This document shows, piece after piece, positions 11,216 through 21,597 of a stretch of DNA of 64,000 nt. The translations under genes and the position numbers were made by a program. Each line of letters opens with the position of its first letter. Within the stretch, counting starts at the first letter, position 1. Source of the stretch: Heterostelium album PN500 (taxonomy: Eukaryota > Evosea > Eumycetozoa > Acytosteliales > Acytosteliaceae); contig NW_008805068.1 in assembly GCF_000004825.1 (NCBI RefSeq), positions 62,001-126,000 on the forward strand, given 5' to 3'. The notes beneath the pieces were generated by a model, which saw only the letters and a program-made list of their open reading frames with translations, made no database searches and was not told where the DNA came from.

Positions 11216-12463
11216 TTATTTTATTTTATTTTTAGAATCGCTACCTGCGACCTTTTGTCTTCGGGAGGAGGATGATGATACAGGAATTTCAGAATTGGAT
11301 GAAGTGGACTTTCTTTTATGATCTTTGGAAGTGGATGACTGCGAACGACCATTATCATGGTCAGAGTCGACCTCTTTTTTGTTGTCGTCTTTCCATGCAG
11401 TCCAATCATTAAGTTTCATTTTGAAATAGTTTGACATACAATCCCATGTACAAAAATGAATAAAACTATTGGCTCTGGAGATCTCTGATCTCACCTGGAT
11501 GTGATCGTTACAGCCAACAGAGCAGTTCTCACACTCATGCGTTGGATACTGTGTAAACGGGAAATCCGATGGAAATATATCGCTGTTAGATAGATTGAAA
11601 TATCGGTATAATTTATAAAGATGTGCAGTACTACACAGTTTAAAAATATGCTTGCCATAGTGCAAGTAGATTCTTTTCTTCAGATCGGTGGTGTTTCCCT
11701 TGCACTCGCTGCTGTCCTCAATGATTTTCTTGGTTACTGGATCAACAAGATCCGCCATACAATAACATTTCGTCCTTTTATCTTCATTAAAAGTTAGTTC
11801 TATTTTCGAAAAAGTTTCTTTCATTTGATTGTCTGGTGGTGATGATGATGATTTCTCAGTATTAGTTGTAGTTGTAGTGGTTGTAGTTGTGAAACCATGT
11901 GGTGGTGGTGGTGGTGGTGGTGGTTGTGGTGGTTGTGGTTGTGGTGGTGTCGGCTTGGCTGGATGTTCCAATGAAGATGACGATGATAGCAATGTTTTTT
12001 GAGTTGGTTGTTGTGATTGAATGTGTGTGAGGGTGGTATTCGATGATCTCTCAAGTAACGACAGAGTTTGTGATTGTTGTTGTTGTTGTTGTTGTAGATA
12101 TAACGGTTGGTATGATGTGTGATTATTGTTACCACCATTACCGCCATTACCACCGGTATATGGTGATTGTGCAGGTGATGGCGAATGTCCTGAAGATGAT
12201 GAAGGTGAAGAATGATTATTATTGTTATTATTGTTATTGTTATTATTATTATTAATATCACGATGTGGAATGAACATTTTAGATATGGTAGTTAAACAAT
12301 CTCTAAATGCAACACTACATTTCTCATAGTGAAAAAATAACATCAAAGGATGCACCTCCTCTAAACAAATAATACAATTAGGACTACGCTCTATATTCCC
12401 AAGTATTCGCTTCTGAACATCACTCAGACTATCAGCATCTAAAAGTTGTCTAAAATTTGTCAT
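11216..12463 (-). CDS. unrecognised dictyostelid protein with two Cys/His clusters and low-complexity linker
   Basis: A single exon of 415 residues. I do not recognise the family. Residues 30-50 carry a CIICLEEVHPLMLFFHYEKC cluster (C-x2-C-x11-H-x3-C), shaped like a zinc finger. Residues 70-215 are Asn, Gln, Ser, Thr and Pro runs, including a long polyproline tract. A second ordered region at about 225-370 has CENCSVGCNDH and FCTWDCMSNYF, reminiscent of MYM/FCS-type zinc knuckles. The tail is basic and Ser-rich, possibly a nuclear localisation signal. A nucleic-acid or protein-binding nuclear role is only a guess. The gene reads away from the next minus-strand gene with a separate promoter. 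Confidence 0.75.
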   Translation of the reverse strand: MTNFRQLLDADSLSDVQKRILGNIERSPNCIICLEEVHPLMLFFHYEKCSVAFRDCLTTISKMFIPHRDINNNNNNNNNNNNNHSSPSSSSGHSPSPAQSPYTGGNGGNGGNNNHTSYQPLYLQQQQQQQSQTLSLLERSSNTTLTHIQSQQPTQKTLLSSSSSLEHPAKPTPPQPQPPQPPPPPPPPHGFTTTTTTTTTNTEKSSSSPPDNQMKETFSKIELTFNEDKRTKCYCMADLVDPVTKKIIEDSSECKGNTTDLKKRIYLHYGKHIFKLCSTAHLYKLYRYFNLSNSDIFPSDFPFTQYPTHECENCSVGCNDHIQVRSEISRANSFIHFCTWDCMSNYFKMKLNDWTAWKDDNKKEVDSDHDNGRSQSSTSKDHKRKSTSSNSEIPVSSSSSRRQKVAGSDSKNKIK

Positions 12464-12960
12464 TATTTTGAAAATTATTTAATTGTAATAAATTTATTTA
12501 TTATCTCTAGTATTATAACAATATAGAATATAATAAATATATATAAATAGAATATATTTCTTTTTATGATAAATCATTCTTTCAAAATGAACTTATATAT
12601 AAGTTTAAAAAAATAAAAATTTTTTAAAGCATGTTCAAAAAATAAACTGTCAGAAAAATTTTTTGAAATAAAAAACAAACAAAAAAAATAAAACTTTTTG
12701 ACAGTTTGTTTTGTGTGTCAAAAACATGAAACAACACATTTCGAAAAAATATATTCCATTTGAATAAATTTTGGCAAGTTGACACCTCTTTAATGAAATA
12801 GAATAGAATGTTACTTCTATTTGTTGTATTCCAAAAAAAAAAAAAAATGTAATTGCAAAAAAAATTGTAAATTTTATCCATTTATATTATTATATTTATT
12901 GAAATTCAATTGGGAATGATGTCAATTGACATCGATAAATTAAAATAATATATTTATATT
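12464..12960. other. intergenic with palindromes
   Basis: No gene is supported. A perfect 16-bp palindrome lies at 12590-12605. An imperfect inverted repeat pairs 12644-12652 with 12699-12707 (AAACTGTCA / TGACAGTTT), and weaker pairing extends outward. These may be a terminator for the gene ending at 12961 or a small decayed hairpin element. Confidence 0.4.
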
Positions 12961-13500
12961 CTAATGGGTATATCCAATTGATTGAGGATATATATTGGTT
13001 ACTATATAGAATACAATTCGGTGGCCTGTTGCACGACTAGTCTTTATTATAAGATTATCAAGTAAAACATTTGGCTGGTTCTGTGTTGGCAATACCTTAT
13101 ATACTCGAATTGTAATATATGAGCCAAATTCATTTTTATTAAACATTTTCGATTGCCCAATTGGCATACTTGACATTGCACCTGTATTAACACTTTGTAA
13201 TAAAGTATTATCTAAATATTGTTATTAATATTAATTTAATTACTAGTTATATATATATTATTATTTTACAAATTTTTATAATTTATTTTTATTATTTTTA
13301 TTTAATATTAATTTTTTTACTATTTTTTCAAAATATTTACCTTTTCCAATAATTTCGAACTTCATAGATATAGGTGATTCAAATGGAAATATAAATTGTA
13401 CGTAATCGGCTGAATAGTGTAAAGCTGTCATTACCGTCTCATACATACAACCATCGATGATAAAAGAAGTCATCAAAGAAAGATCTTTGACACTATTCAT
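12961..13500 (-). CDS. small conserved-looking protein of unknown function (136 aa)
   Basis: Two minus-strand exons, 13500-13341 and 13211-12961, join in phase 1 with a GGAAAAG|gtaaat donor and an atatttag acceptor. The product has 136 residues, no signal peptide, no membrane segment and no low-complexity run, which is unusual for this window and suggests a compact folded domain. Alternating hydrophobic strands such as YVQFIFPFESPISMKFEIIG and SYITIRVYKVLP look like a beta-rich fold. I do not recognise the family. Confidence 0.65.
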
Positions 13501-13895
13501 TTTTTAAAAAAAAACAAAATTATTAATTGTTATTTGTTTAACTATAGAATATTATTTCTATTTATCTAAACTAATTATTAATAAATATAAATTTTTATTA
13601 CTCTAATATCCCATTTTTAATAATAATTGATTTTGTAAAAATAAACTAATATATATATGTACAAATAAATTTTGAAAAAATAAAATAAAATAAAAATATA
13701 TTACACATGGTTGGTTTGGTTGATCATAACAATATAAAAACCACACATACTACCAAAAATGAAATAAAAAAAAATGATTACCACATTAATTAATAAACTG
13801 ACCTAAAAATCAATATAAATATTTGATTATTAAAATTTAATTAATTTAATAATGTTTTAAATACATGTTATTTTTATTATTCTTAAGAATATATT
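13501..13895. other. intergenic, A+T-rich
   Basis: About 395 bp of A/T-rich sequence with homopolymer runs. It lies upstream of the 136-residue gene and downstream of the membrane-protein gene. I see no gene or clear site in it. Confidence 0.45.
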
Positions 13896-14411
13896 TTATT
13901 GATGATTGGCAGTTACAGAGACACTTGAAGTTGGATAAGGTGTTGGATATTGATTTGGATATGGTGCACCACTGTAGAGTACTGCTCCGTTTCCTTGTTG
14001 ATGGTATTGTGGCACTAGTTGATATCCGTAGTATTGTGCTGGTGGTTGTGTGGCTACACAGTGATCATGATGCTTGGTAGCACTGACAAGGTAGTTGTTC
14101 ACCAGTTGCTGACGTCTTCTGTATCTGAACCATGCTACAATAAAACCGATAAGCACCAACATACAGCCGACAATGATAATAGCAATCAAACCTGGCCCTG
14201 GACGACTGTAGCATGAAGTACAAACTGTTTCACCATTGGTATAGCCGAGAAGGCCTGAACAGTGCCAAGTATACATTGCAGAGTTATAGTGTTCATAGGA
14301 ACAAAATGGAATTCCATCAAATCCTACGAATCCAATACAACAATCAGATGTAGCATCGACAAATGTAGAGAACACTGCAACTAAAACAACTAAGATTATA
14401 ACTTTATTCAT
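13896..14411 (-). CDS. small type I membrane protein, Cys-rich ectodomain, Tyr/Pro/Gln-rich tail
   Basis: A single exon of 171 residues. Residues 1-20 form a signal peptide (MNKVIILVVLVAVFSTFVDA). Residues 21-70 form a small extracellular domain with eight cysteines, including DCCIGF and CTSCYSRPG. A membrane span follows at about 73-95 (LIAIIIVGCMLVLIGFIVAW) with a basic stop-transfer RYRRRQQ. The cytoplasmic tail is rich in Tyr, Pro and Gln (PPAQYYGY, YPNQYPTPYP), resembling tails that bind WW or SH3 domains. This layout resembles small Shisa/CYYR1-like membrane adaptors, but no orthology is claimed. Confidence 0.75.
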   Translation of the reverse strand: MNKVIILVVLVAVFSTFVDATSDCCIGFVGFDGIPFCSYEHYNSAMYTWHCSGLLGYTNGETVCTSCYSRPGPGLIAIIIVGCMLVLIGFIVAWFRYRRRQQLVNNYLVSATKHHDHCVATQPPAQYYGYQLVPQYHQQGNGAVLYSGAPYPNQYPTPYPTSSVSVTANHQ

Positions 14412-14823
14412 TATCTTTTATCTCTTTTAAATAATAAAAAAGTTGATTATTTTTAATTGAAATGGTTTCACAACATTAATTTTTCAATTTAACTGATCTA
14501 TATGATCACATGTAAAATGTGAAGTTAGTATGTTTGCTGGTTACCACGAAATATCAAGATTTTTTTTTTCTAAAGGTCGTGAAAACTTTGTACAACAAAA
14601 AAAAAACAAAAAAAGCTGATGTAATAAAATGAAGCAAAGTAATCGAAGATTACCAGGAAAGACGGTTTGTTGTTATTGATAATAAAAATTTGTTATTAAA
14701 TTCGAATAATTTAAATATAAAGTTATGATTAGATTTAACATGTGGAGACAAAATTTTATTATTTTTATATTTACAACATATATATATTGAGTTTGTCTAT
14801 ACTATGTCTATGTCTATCTATGT
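14412..14823. other. intergenic, A+T-rich
   Basis: About 410 bp. It holds the promoter of the membrane-protein gene and the 3' end of the next minus-strand gene. Poly-T and poly-A runs lie at 14561-14612. No gene is supported. Confidence 0.45.
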
Positions 14824-17289
14824 CTATGCTGTTGTTGGAACTTTAATAGAGTTAGAATTACTGCTACTACTACTACTACTGGTGTCATTTATATTGCTGT
14901 TTTCAGAGTTTACGAGTAGTAGTTTATCGAGTAACTCTTTGACAGAGTTGAGATGGACAGTTAACATTTCACAGTCGTTCTCGTCGATTTTGTTTAGTTT
15001 CATTGCTTTCTGGATTTGAGTTTCTTTTGCCCGAAGAATGTCTTTGAATGCCTCGAATGCACTTGGATGGATACCGCCACCAAAGTCTACGGACTGGCGT
15101 TGTGCTTCCTCTTTGACACCGGTGATCTCCATGATCTTGTTGGAACAATAACTGAAATCTTTGATTTTGTTCTTTTGCTTGAGGAACGAAGATAGATCCA
15201 TTCCTTGATCCCAGTCGTCGTCCGACTCTTTGAATTGATCCATACCGCGCACCAGCGATCGCTTTGGTCCGAGTGGCGAACGCTTCATTTGGCGTGGCGA
15301 TACAGAAGAGGTTGCAGACGAGGGTATTCCTAATTTACTGGAGGCATTGGGTGAAGAGCTGGAGGGAATCGGTGAGCTGTTGGATTTAATTACATTTCGT
15401 GGACTACAGAGGATGGTTGTGGTGGTGGAAGAAGTTGAGGTTTCCGTCTTACCCTCTTCTTTGGTGGTGGAGATGGTTGTGGTGGTCGTTATTGTTTTTG
15501 GAATGTCAATGAGGTCATCGAAATCTTTGAATGGATCGTCGTCATCGTAGATCTCTGTTGTCTTGTTACTCAACGTCAGCTTGACAATGGTTGGATTTGG
15601 TTGTGTTACGCTTGTAGTGTTGGTGGAGGATGGTTGTTGTTGTTCGGGTGTTGTAACGGCTGCAAGTGGAACTTCACTAACTGGCAGCGTGGCAGAAGTT
15701 GTAGTTGTCATGGTGGTCGTTGAGAGTAAAGAGTCTGTGGATGTCTGTTTGGCTAGGATAGAGGTGGAGGTCGATGACGATGAAGTTACTATTCCAACAG
15801 GAATATCATCGGTTGCAGTCAGTTGCGACGATGAAGTTGATGTTGAAATAGTAATCGATACGGATGAACGTTTGGATTTGGTTGTGGTTGTAGTAGCCGC
15901 TGATAAAGACGATGAAGTTGAATATCGAGGTGAATTTGGCTGTTGATTATTTTGTGGAGTGGATTGTTGTTGTTGTTGTTGTTGTTGGGGTGGAATTACA
16001 ATGGTTGGTAACTGAGTTGAAGGTGAAGAGGTTGTTGCAGTTTCTACATATTTGACAGGTGATGATTGTACGGGATTTGGAATCAATTGATATCTGGATG
16101 GTGATAAAACAATTGGTATTGGTTTTGAAGTGGTGGTGGTGTTGTTGTGATTTACAATTTTGGAGGTTGACGATTCAACTGAATCGGATGTTGGCAATTC
16201 CACTCCAACCAAAGAAGCTGTGGATGGTTGTCTTTTGAGAGTGGGTGGTGAAGGTGAAGCAACTGGAGTTGACTTTATTCTTGGTGAATTGACAGGTGAT
16301 TTTTCAACTGTTTGTGAAGATGACGATGACGATGTTGTGGTGGACGAGAGAAGTGTAGACGACTTGCCGCCACCAGTAGTGGTAGTGGTAGTAGTGGTGG
16401 TGGTAGTTGTTGTACATGCTATGACAGCTTGTTGTTCTGTTGGTTTGACTGTTGGCAATATATCGGCAACCTGGGCAACCAATTTTATTGGTGATTTATT
16501 AATGGTTGTTGTTGTTTTGGTGATTGTTGTTTGCGTTTGTGTTTGAGGTTGAATTGGTGGTTGGCCGGTGGTGGTGGTAGCTGGCAGATGTTGATCCTTT
16601 GGTGAAAAACAGAATCTACACATCAGAGGTCTCCATGGATTCTGTTCGAATCCTTTACATTGTTGTGGATTGGTTGTTGCTTGTGTAGGTTGATACGGAG
16701 ATTGCGGTGACTTTGGTGAGGCATTTTGTGGTGATAATAGAGTCTGTGGAGTTTGTGGTGATTGCGGTGATTGTGGTGATTTTAGAATTCTGGAATTGTT
16801 CATATTGTTGTAGTTGTTGTTCTCGTAGTATTTAACAATGGTTGATTTTTCAATGAGTTTGGGTTTGATGGTAGTTGCTCTTTCCGACGACTTGTTGCCA
16901 ATGGAGTTGAATTCTTGATGATTTAAATCAAGTTGCGCAGTTGATATTTTTAATTTGGAATTTAAAGATTGTTGTTGGTGTTGGTGTTGAAGATCTTCAA
17001 ATCCATAAGACTTTGAGTCCAGAGCAATTTCCACTTGTTGTTGATCGATTGTAATTGATGTTGCTGTTGTTGCTGCTGTCAGTGATTCTAATTGTGCTGC
17101 GTCTACTACTGTTGGCAAATCCTCCACTTTTTTTATAATAATGTTGTTGTTGTTGTTGGATTGTTCTTGATTTTGATTTTTATTTTTATGGTACTGATGG
17201 AACTGCAGACAACAGGAACATTTGATTGGATTCCACCTACTCGGCTGAAAAGAAGTACAAGTATTTTGTTGAACTATTATAAGTGTCAT
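14824..17289 (-). CDS. 821-aa low-complexity protein with two copies of a C-x2-F-x4-W-x4-C-x2-C-x6-H module
   Basis: A single exon read from 17289. Two small modules share the spacing C-x2-F-x4-W-x4-C-x2-C-x6-H. The first is at about residues 11-31 (CTSFQPSRW ... CSCC) and the second at about 210-232 (CKGFEQNPW ... CRFC); each could bind zinc through three Cys and one His. Between them and up to about residue 650 the protein is Thr, Ser, Pro and Gln runs. The last 150 residues are ordered (DDDWDQGMDLSSFLKQKNKI, then helical segments) and end in a Ser run. I do not recognise the family; an adaptor or cytoskeletal regulator is a guess. A pyrimidine-rich stretch ending in cag after codon 15 could be a splice acceptor, so the true N-terminus may lie in the long region upstream. 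Confidence 0.75.
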   Translation of the reverse strand: MTLIIVQQNTCTSFQPSRWNPIKCSCCLQFHQYHKNKNQNQEQSNNNNNIIIKKVEDLPTVVDAAQLESLTAATTATSITIDQQQVEIALDSKSYGFEDLQHQHQQQSLNSKLKISTAQLDLNHQEFNSIGNKSSERATTIKPKLIEKSTIVKYYENNNYNNMNNSRILKSPQSPQSPQTPQTLLSPQNASPKSPQSPYQPTQATTNPQQCKGFEQNPWRPLMCRFCFSPKDQHLPATTTTGQPPIQPQTQTQTTITKTTTTINKSPIKLVAQVADILPTVKPTEQQAVIACTTTTTTTTTTTTTGGGKSSTLLSSTTTSSSSSSQTVEKSPVNSPRIKSTPVASPSPPTLKRQPSTASLVGVELPTSDSVESSTSKIVNHNNTTTTSKPIPIVLSPSRYQLIPNPVQSSPVKYVETATTSSPSTQLPTIVIPPQQQQQQQQSTPQNNQQPNSPRYSTSSSLSAATTTTTKSKRSSVSITISTSTSSSQLTATDDIPVGIVTSSSSTSTSILAKQTSTDSLLSTTTMTTTTSATLPVSEVPLAAVTTPEQQQPSSTNTTSVTQPNPTIVKLTLSNKTTEIYDDDDPFKDFDDLIDIPKTITTTTTISTTKEEGKTETSTSSTTTTILCSPRNVIKSNSSPIPSSSSPNASSKLGIPSSATSSVSPRQMKRSPLGPKRSLVRGMDQFKESDDDWDQGMDLSSFLKQKNKIKDFSYCSNKIMEITGVKEEAQRQSVDFGGGIHPSAFEAFKDILRAKETQIQKAMKLNKIDENDCEMLTVHLNSVKELLDKLLLVNSENSNINDTSSSSSSSNSNSIKVPTTA

Positions 17290-19757
17290 TTTTCAATTAA
17301 TAAAAAGTTAGAATAAATAAATAAACAATTTTTTTTTTTTTTAATTTTAATTTTAACGATGGAAGTTTAGTTTATTGTTATTTGAACGATAAAAGTGAAA
17401 ATCATATGATGTATGTATTTAAATAAATAAGGTAATTTTAGGTTTTTCTTTCTTTTTTTTTTTTTTTTGGTTTTTTATTTTATTTTTTTGATTGGAGAAT
17501 ATAATGATTGGAATTTGATTTTGATTGATTGATTGTTATTTTAATTATTAGGTTAAAAATAGTAGCAACAAATAGATAGAATTTATTTTTGTTTGTTTGT
17601 GTTTGATTAAAATATTTGTTGTAATGCCAAAGGAATGGACACAAAAGTAGAATAGAATAAATAAATTGATCAGCACACAATTGTTGAACGAGGCTATAAC
17701 AAATGATGAAACAAATTAAATATATAAGATATACAACTTGTTTGAAGTAAATTGTCAATTCCCATTTGTCTCCAAGGAAGCTAGTAGCTTATAGTTTAAT
17801 GAACCTAAAAACAAAACAAACGAACTGACTAACTAACTAACTAACTATTTATCTATCTATCTATTATCTTTATGTCTGTATATCTACCAATCAACAATCA
17901 GCATTCAATCATTTTATATTATATATATTGTTAGGTTTGGTTTGGTTTGGTTGTTTGATGAGTGTGTTTGTGACCGTCCAAAAGATGAATGTATATTATG
18001 ATGATGATAATAACAATAAATGATTATGATGATGATGATGATAATATTAATTATAGTTCACTATTGACTGATCAGTAAAAGAACTGCTGCTGTTAATTTT
18101 ACACTTAAACTTACTACACAAATAAAAACAATCTAATTCCATATGACATATAATTGGTTTATTGAATTAGAATTTGTTATTATTGTTGGAACTGTATATT
18201 TTCTTAACAGATCGTGTTTTGTTTTGTTTTTTTTTTTTTTTTTATAATTCTAATATAACCTATCAAGACATATATGTATACAAATTATTATTATTATTAT
18301 TATTTCTACGTTATATAACTGTGTGTGTTATTTATATATATGAAAAGGAAAGGGCGAGGAGGGTTGGTGTTGGTTATTCGATGTAACTAACAAAACAATA
18401 AAATGTAATAATAATATTTGTTATTTTTATTATTTTATTTTATTTTTATTATTTCAATTAATTATTTGTTTTTTGATTGTAATTTATTATTATGTTACTA
18501 ATTTATTTATTTATTATTATTTGATTGGATGCTAAATTAATTTATGATTGTTGTGAATTGTGTTTGTTTTTATGCTAATCACGTTTTTAATATAAAAAAT
18601 GGGTGATCTTTGGTGGGTTTTGTCAAAACAATGTGAGAATTTGAAAAAAAAAAACTACCTAAATCTCCCCACTAAATTAAACAATCAATATATGATTTTG
18701 GGGTACCACCATCGTGGTATTTGCAAAACTCCCTAAACACTACCCTTCAAACACCCCACCACCTTCAAAAAACAACAAAAAAAAATTACTTAATTCACTA
18801 AAAGAAAAGAGAAAAAAATAGAATCTGTGTATGATATTGTTATTGTACCTTTTATAAGGTATACAACTCTTGTTTAACGTTCAAAAAAAAAATAATAATA
18901 AATTAAATTCAACTATTATTTTATTTTTATTCTGTTTATTCTGGAATTGAATTGAATTGAATTACTCATTCATGATTCACACTCAACACCATGAGTATGT
19001 TGAATAAGAAATTAAGATTTAACAAAATAAATGAGATATATGGTGTGTTTGAAAGAAAGTAAATAGAATGGTGCGGAAGAAAATGTGGTGGTGGTATTAG
19101 TGTCGAATAGTATATGAATGGGTAATAACCATCAAGGTTATAAACTTAAACTATACTGACAGTTGATTAGCTATCTATTTTTTATTGAATTTTAATTGGA
19201 TTGTTATTGTATTTTTAAAATATGACTCTTATTTTATAACTAAAGTATACTATTATAATACTATATGCTATAGTTATTGAATTATTATGATTTCTGATTG
19301 AAAATTAAATAAAAAAAAACAACCGACTGGTCTTATTTTATCTTATTTATGATTGTTTGATTGATTGCTTGCTTATTGTTGTGTTGGAATTTCCAAAGTT
19401 TAAAATAAAATAATTATAATTTATTTTAACAAATACCACTTTATTTAAGTCAATATGTCATCCCATGGGATGATAAAAAATATAATACAACAACTGACGA
19501 TAAAATATATTTCAATAACATAACAAACATCATTATTAATAGTATTAATCAAACCATATATATTTAAAAAAAGTTATCGATGTTTATTTTAACTCCATAT
19601 CTCATTTATCTATAAATATAACTTCCAAACTAATGAAATTGATTTATTTATTGATTGTATAATGATATTATAGTATTGATATTGATACAAACCTTTTTAA
19701 AAAAGAACCAGATATCTGTAAACTTGAAAGTAAATCGGTTGATATTTATTATAAATA

Positions 19758-19789
<32 letters not shown>

Positions 19790-19792
19790 ACT
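19758..19792. repeat. (AAAT)n microsatellite
   Basis: About eight perfect AAAT units in the long gene-free region. It is a simple repeat with no visible function. Confidence 0.8.
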
Positions 19793-20786
19793 AAAGTTTA
19801 GTTATGATTACTATAATTGTGTATATAATTTTGGTAAATATATTATTTTCCAACCTAAATATATATATGTTTTTATGGTTAGTTTAGTTTGGTTTTTGGA
19901 TTGATTTAGTTATTTCCTTTTTTATAGATTATAAATATTATTTTCCTTTGTTTAATCATATGGAATTGATTATAAATTATTAATTTATCTGTTAAATTTT
20001 TATTTTTTATTTTATTTTTTTAATTGCTTTATTGGATTGGATGTTAGGTGTGTTATTGGTTATGTTAGGCGCGGTAAAATTACAAAACTAAATATAAAGA
20101 CAAAATAATATATAAATATATATATTAACAATAAGTTGATTTGGATTTTTGAACTCTGATTGTTTTTGCAATAGAGTGAAGAAGTGATTGTGTGTGAGTG
20201 TGTATGTGATGAACTAACTATAATAATACAATATTAATACATTAATTAATAACCACCTGCCAAAGCACACCTAAATTAAAAGTATTTGATAAAGTGATAG
20301 TGTAATTCAGTTCTCTTTGATTCATGAAAAGCGAGACAAGCAATCAAAAAGGATATACTATATATATAATTTCAATCAAGATGATGAAGATGATGAAGAT
20401 GATGATCATCAAGCTTTATGTTTGATTAATTAAAAATGATTGGTTGTTCGAATTAATATAACAATAGCTACACAACAAATAATGTGGCGCCAATAACAAC
20501 AACACAAAACTTTATTTTTCTTTTAATATTTTTTATATAATTATTCTAATTTGACAAAAAAATTATCTAGAACGCATTCTACCTACTATGTATGGATCAC
20601 TATTGAATTATTCAGCTGAATTGAATTGAATGAACACTCACTGCTTGCTACCACAACACACAACTTTATAAAGTATAAAAAGTAAAGTTGATGTTATTGT
20701 TTTGATTTGTTTATATAATAATACATATACATATATATATATATATATATATGTGAAGTTATGATATGATAATCTCTTTGTGTATT

Positions 20787-20861
20787 TGTGTGTGGTGTGT
20801 GGTGTGTTTAATATTAAATATACTATAGCAACTAGTTGAGTGTGTTGTGTTGGTGGTGTTG
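20787..20861. promoter_or_regulatory. GT-rich cluster, candidate G-box (GBF) sites
   Basis: Two GT-rich tracts, about 20787-20808 and 20837-20861, contain repeated GTGTGG and GGTGTG units. The dictyostelid G-box binding factor GBF recognises GT-rich boxes of this kind upstream of post-aggregative genes (established knowledge). The tracts lie about 0.75 kb before the plus-strand gene that starts at 21598, so a developmental promoter is plausible but inferred. Confidence 0.3.
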
Positions 20862-21087
20862 ATTATTATTTGTTTTGAATAAATAAACAGTGAGTTGAGT
20901 GTGTGTTTGTTGTGAAGAGATTAATTTCTATTTCTATACCCACAATACCAATCTCGTCTGTTTGAAATTTTACATTTTTTTATTAATTTTTTTTTATTTG
21001 TTTTTTTTTTGCAATGGATTGGGTTTTGATTTCCGATCGATCTGCATCTCAATTTTAAAAACAATACTTTCTTTGTATTTTTATGAT

Positions 21088-21147
21088 TTATTTCTGCTTT
21101 GATTTTTAGAAAAACAAATTTGTTTCTAAAAATCAAAGTAGAAATAA
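21088..21147. repeat. 60-nt near-perfect hairpin
   Basis: Left arm 21088-21109 and right arm 21126-21147 are 22-nt inverted copies with one G/T wobble. Inside them a 14-nt palindrome (AAACAAATTTGTTT) continues the stem, leaving only a two-A bulge. The whole forms about 29 base pairs with almost no loop. It lies in the gene-free region about 450 bp before the next start codon. It could be a miRNA-like precursor, a terminator or a short palindromic element. Confidence 0.75.
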
Positions 21148-21597
21148 TTGGTTGAGTTATATACAAATAATAAGTATGAAATAAAATCTATTTATTGATC
21201 ATATTTATGAGTTAGGTGTTTCGATGATGACTTTAGCTTCGCCTCTATGCAACATTAATAATCTTTACTACACTTTACAAACTTGGATATGATAGATGTA
21301 AATTGACATCTGATATTTCTGTCTGTATTATCCACTCCAATCTAAGCTATTAATAAAGTTTAGTGAGTATACAAATAGAATTAGTATGTTTGAACTCCTG
21401 CTAAATGATCTAGCTCTTTTTTTATCAAGAGTTACAAAAATAATAATAATAACTTGTATCTTCTTGAATTGAATTAAATTCAATTTGGTTTAACAAGTTT
21501 TGTCTTCACACAAAGATAGTAATTTAAACACATCTGTGATCTATTTTTTTGTTTTTTTTTTTAAAAAAGAATTATTATAATTTTATATTTATTTAAA

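Larger units (their letters stand above)
17290..21597. other. 4.3-kb region without an obvious gene, divergent promoter
   Basis: This is the longest gap in the window and lies between divergent genes. It holds many simple repeats (GAT runs at 18000-18045 and 20380-20405, AAAT units at 19758-19792, AT run at 20730-20752), GT-rich tracts, and an excellent hairpin at 21088-21147. Open frames in it are short, full of homopolymers and lack splice partners. Possible contents are upstream regulatory DNA of developmentally controlled genes, 5' untranslated exons, or non-coding RNA genes; the sequence alone does not decide. Confidence 0.5.

Noticed and set aside
15347-16546. Plus-strand open frames rich in Val, Asp and Glu
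   Set aside because: They are the complement of the Thr/Ser/Gln runs of the 821-residue minus-strand gene and carry no motif of their own.
18106-18138. Possible tiny first exon (ATG...gtaagt on the minus strand) for the 821-residue gene
   Set aside because: Its phase does not fit the only good acceptor after codon 15; joining them gives an immediate stop.
18690-18780. C-rich patch with the short palindrome TACCACCATCGTGGTA
   Set aside because: A six-base-pair stem alone is expected by chance; no class I RNA signature or tRNA boxes were seen.
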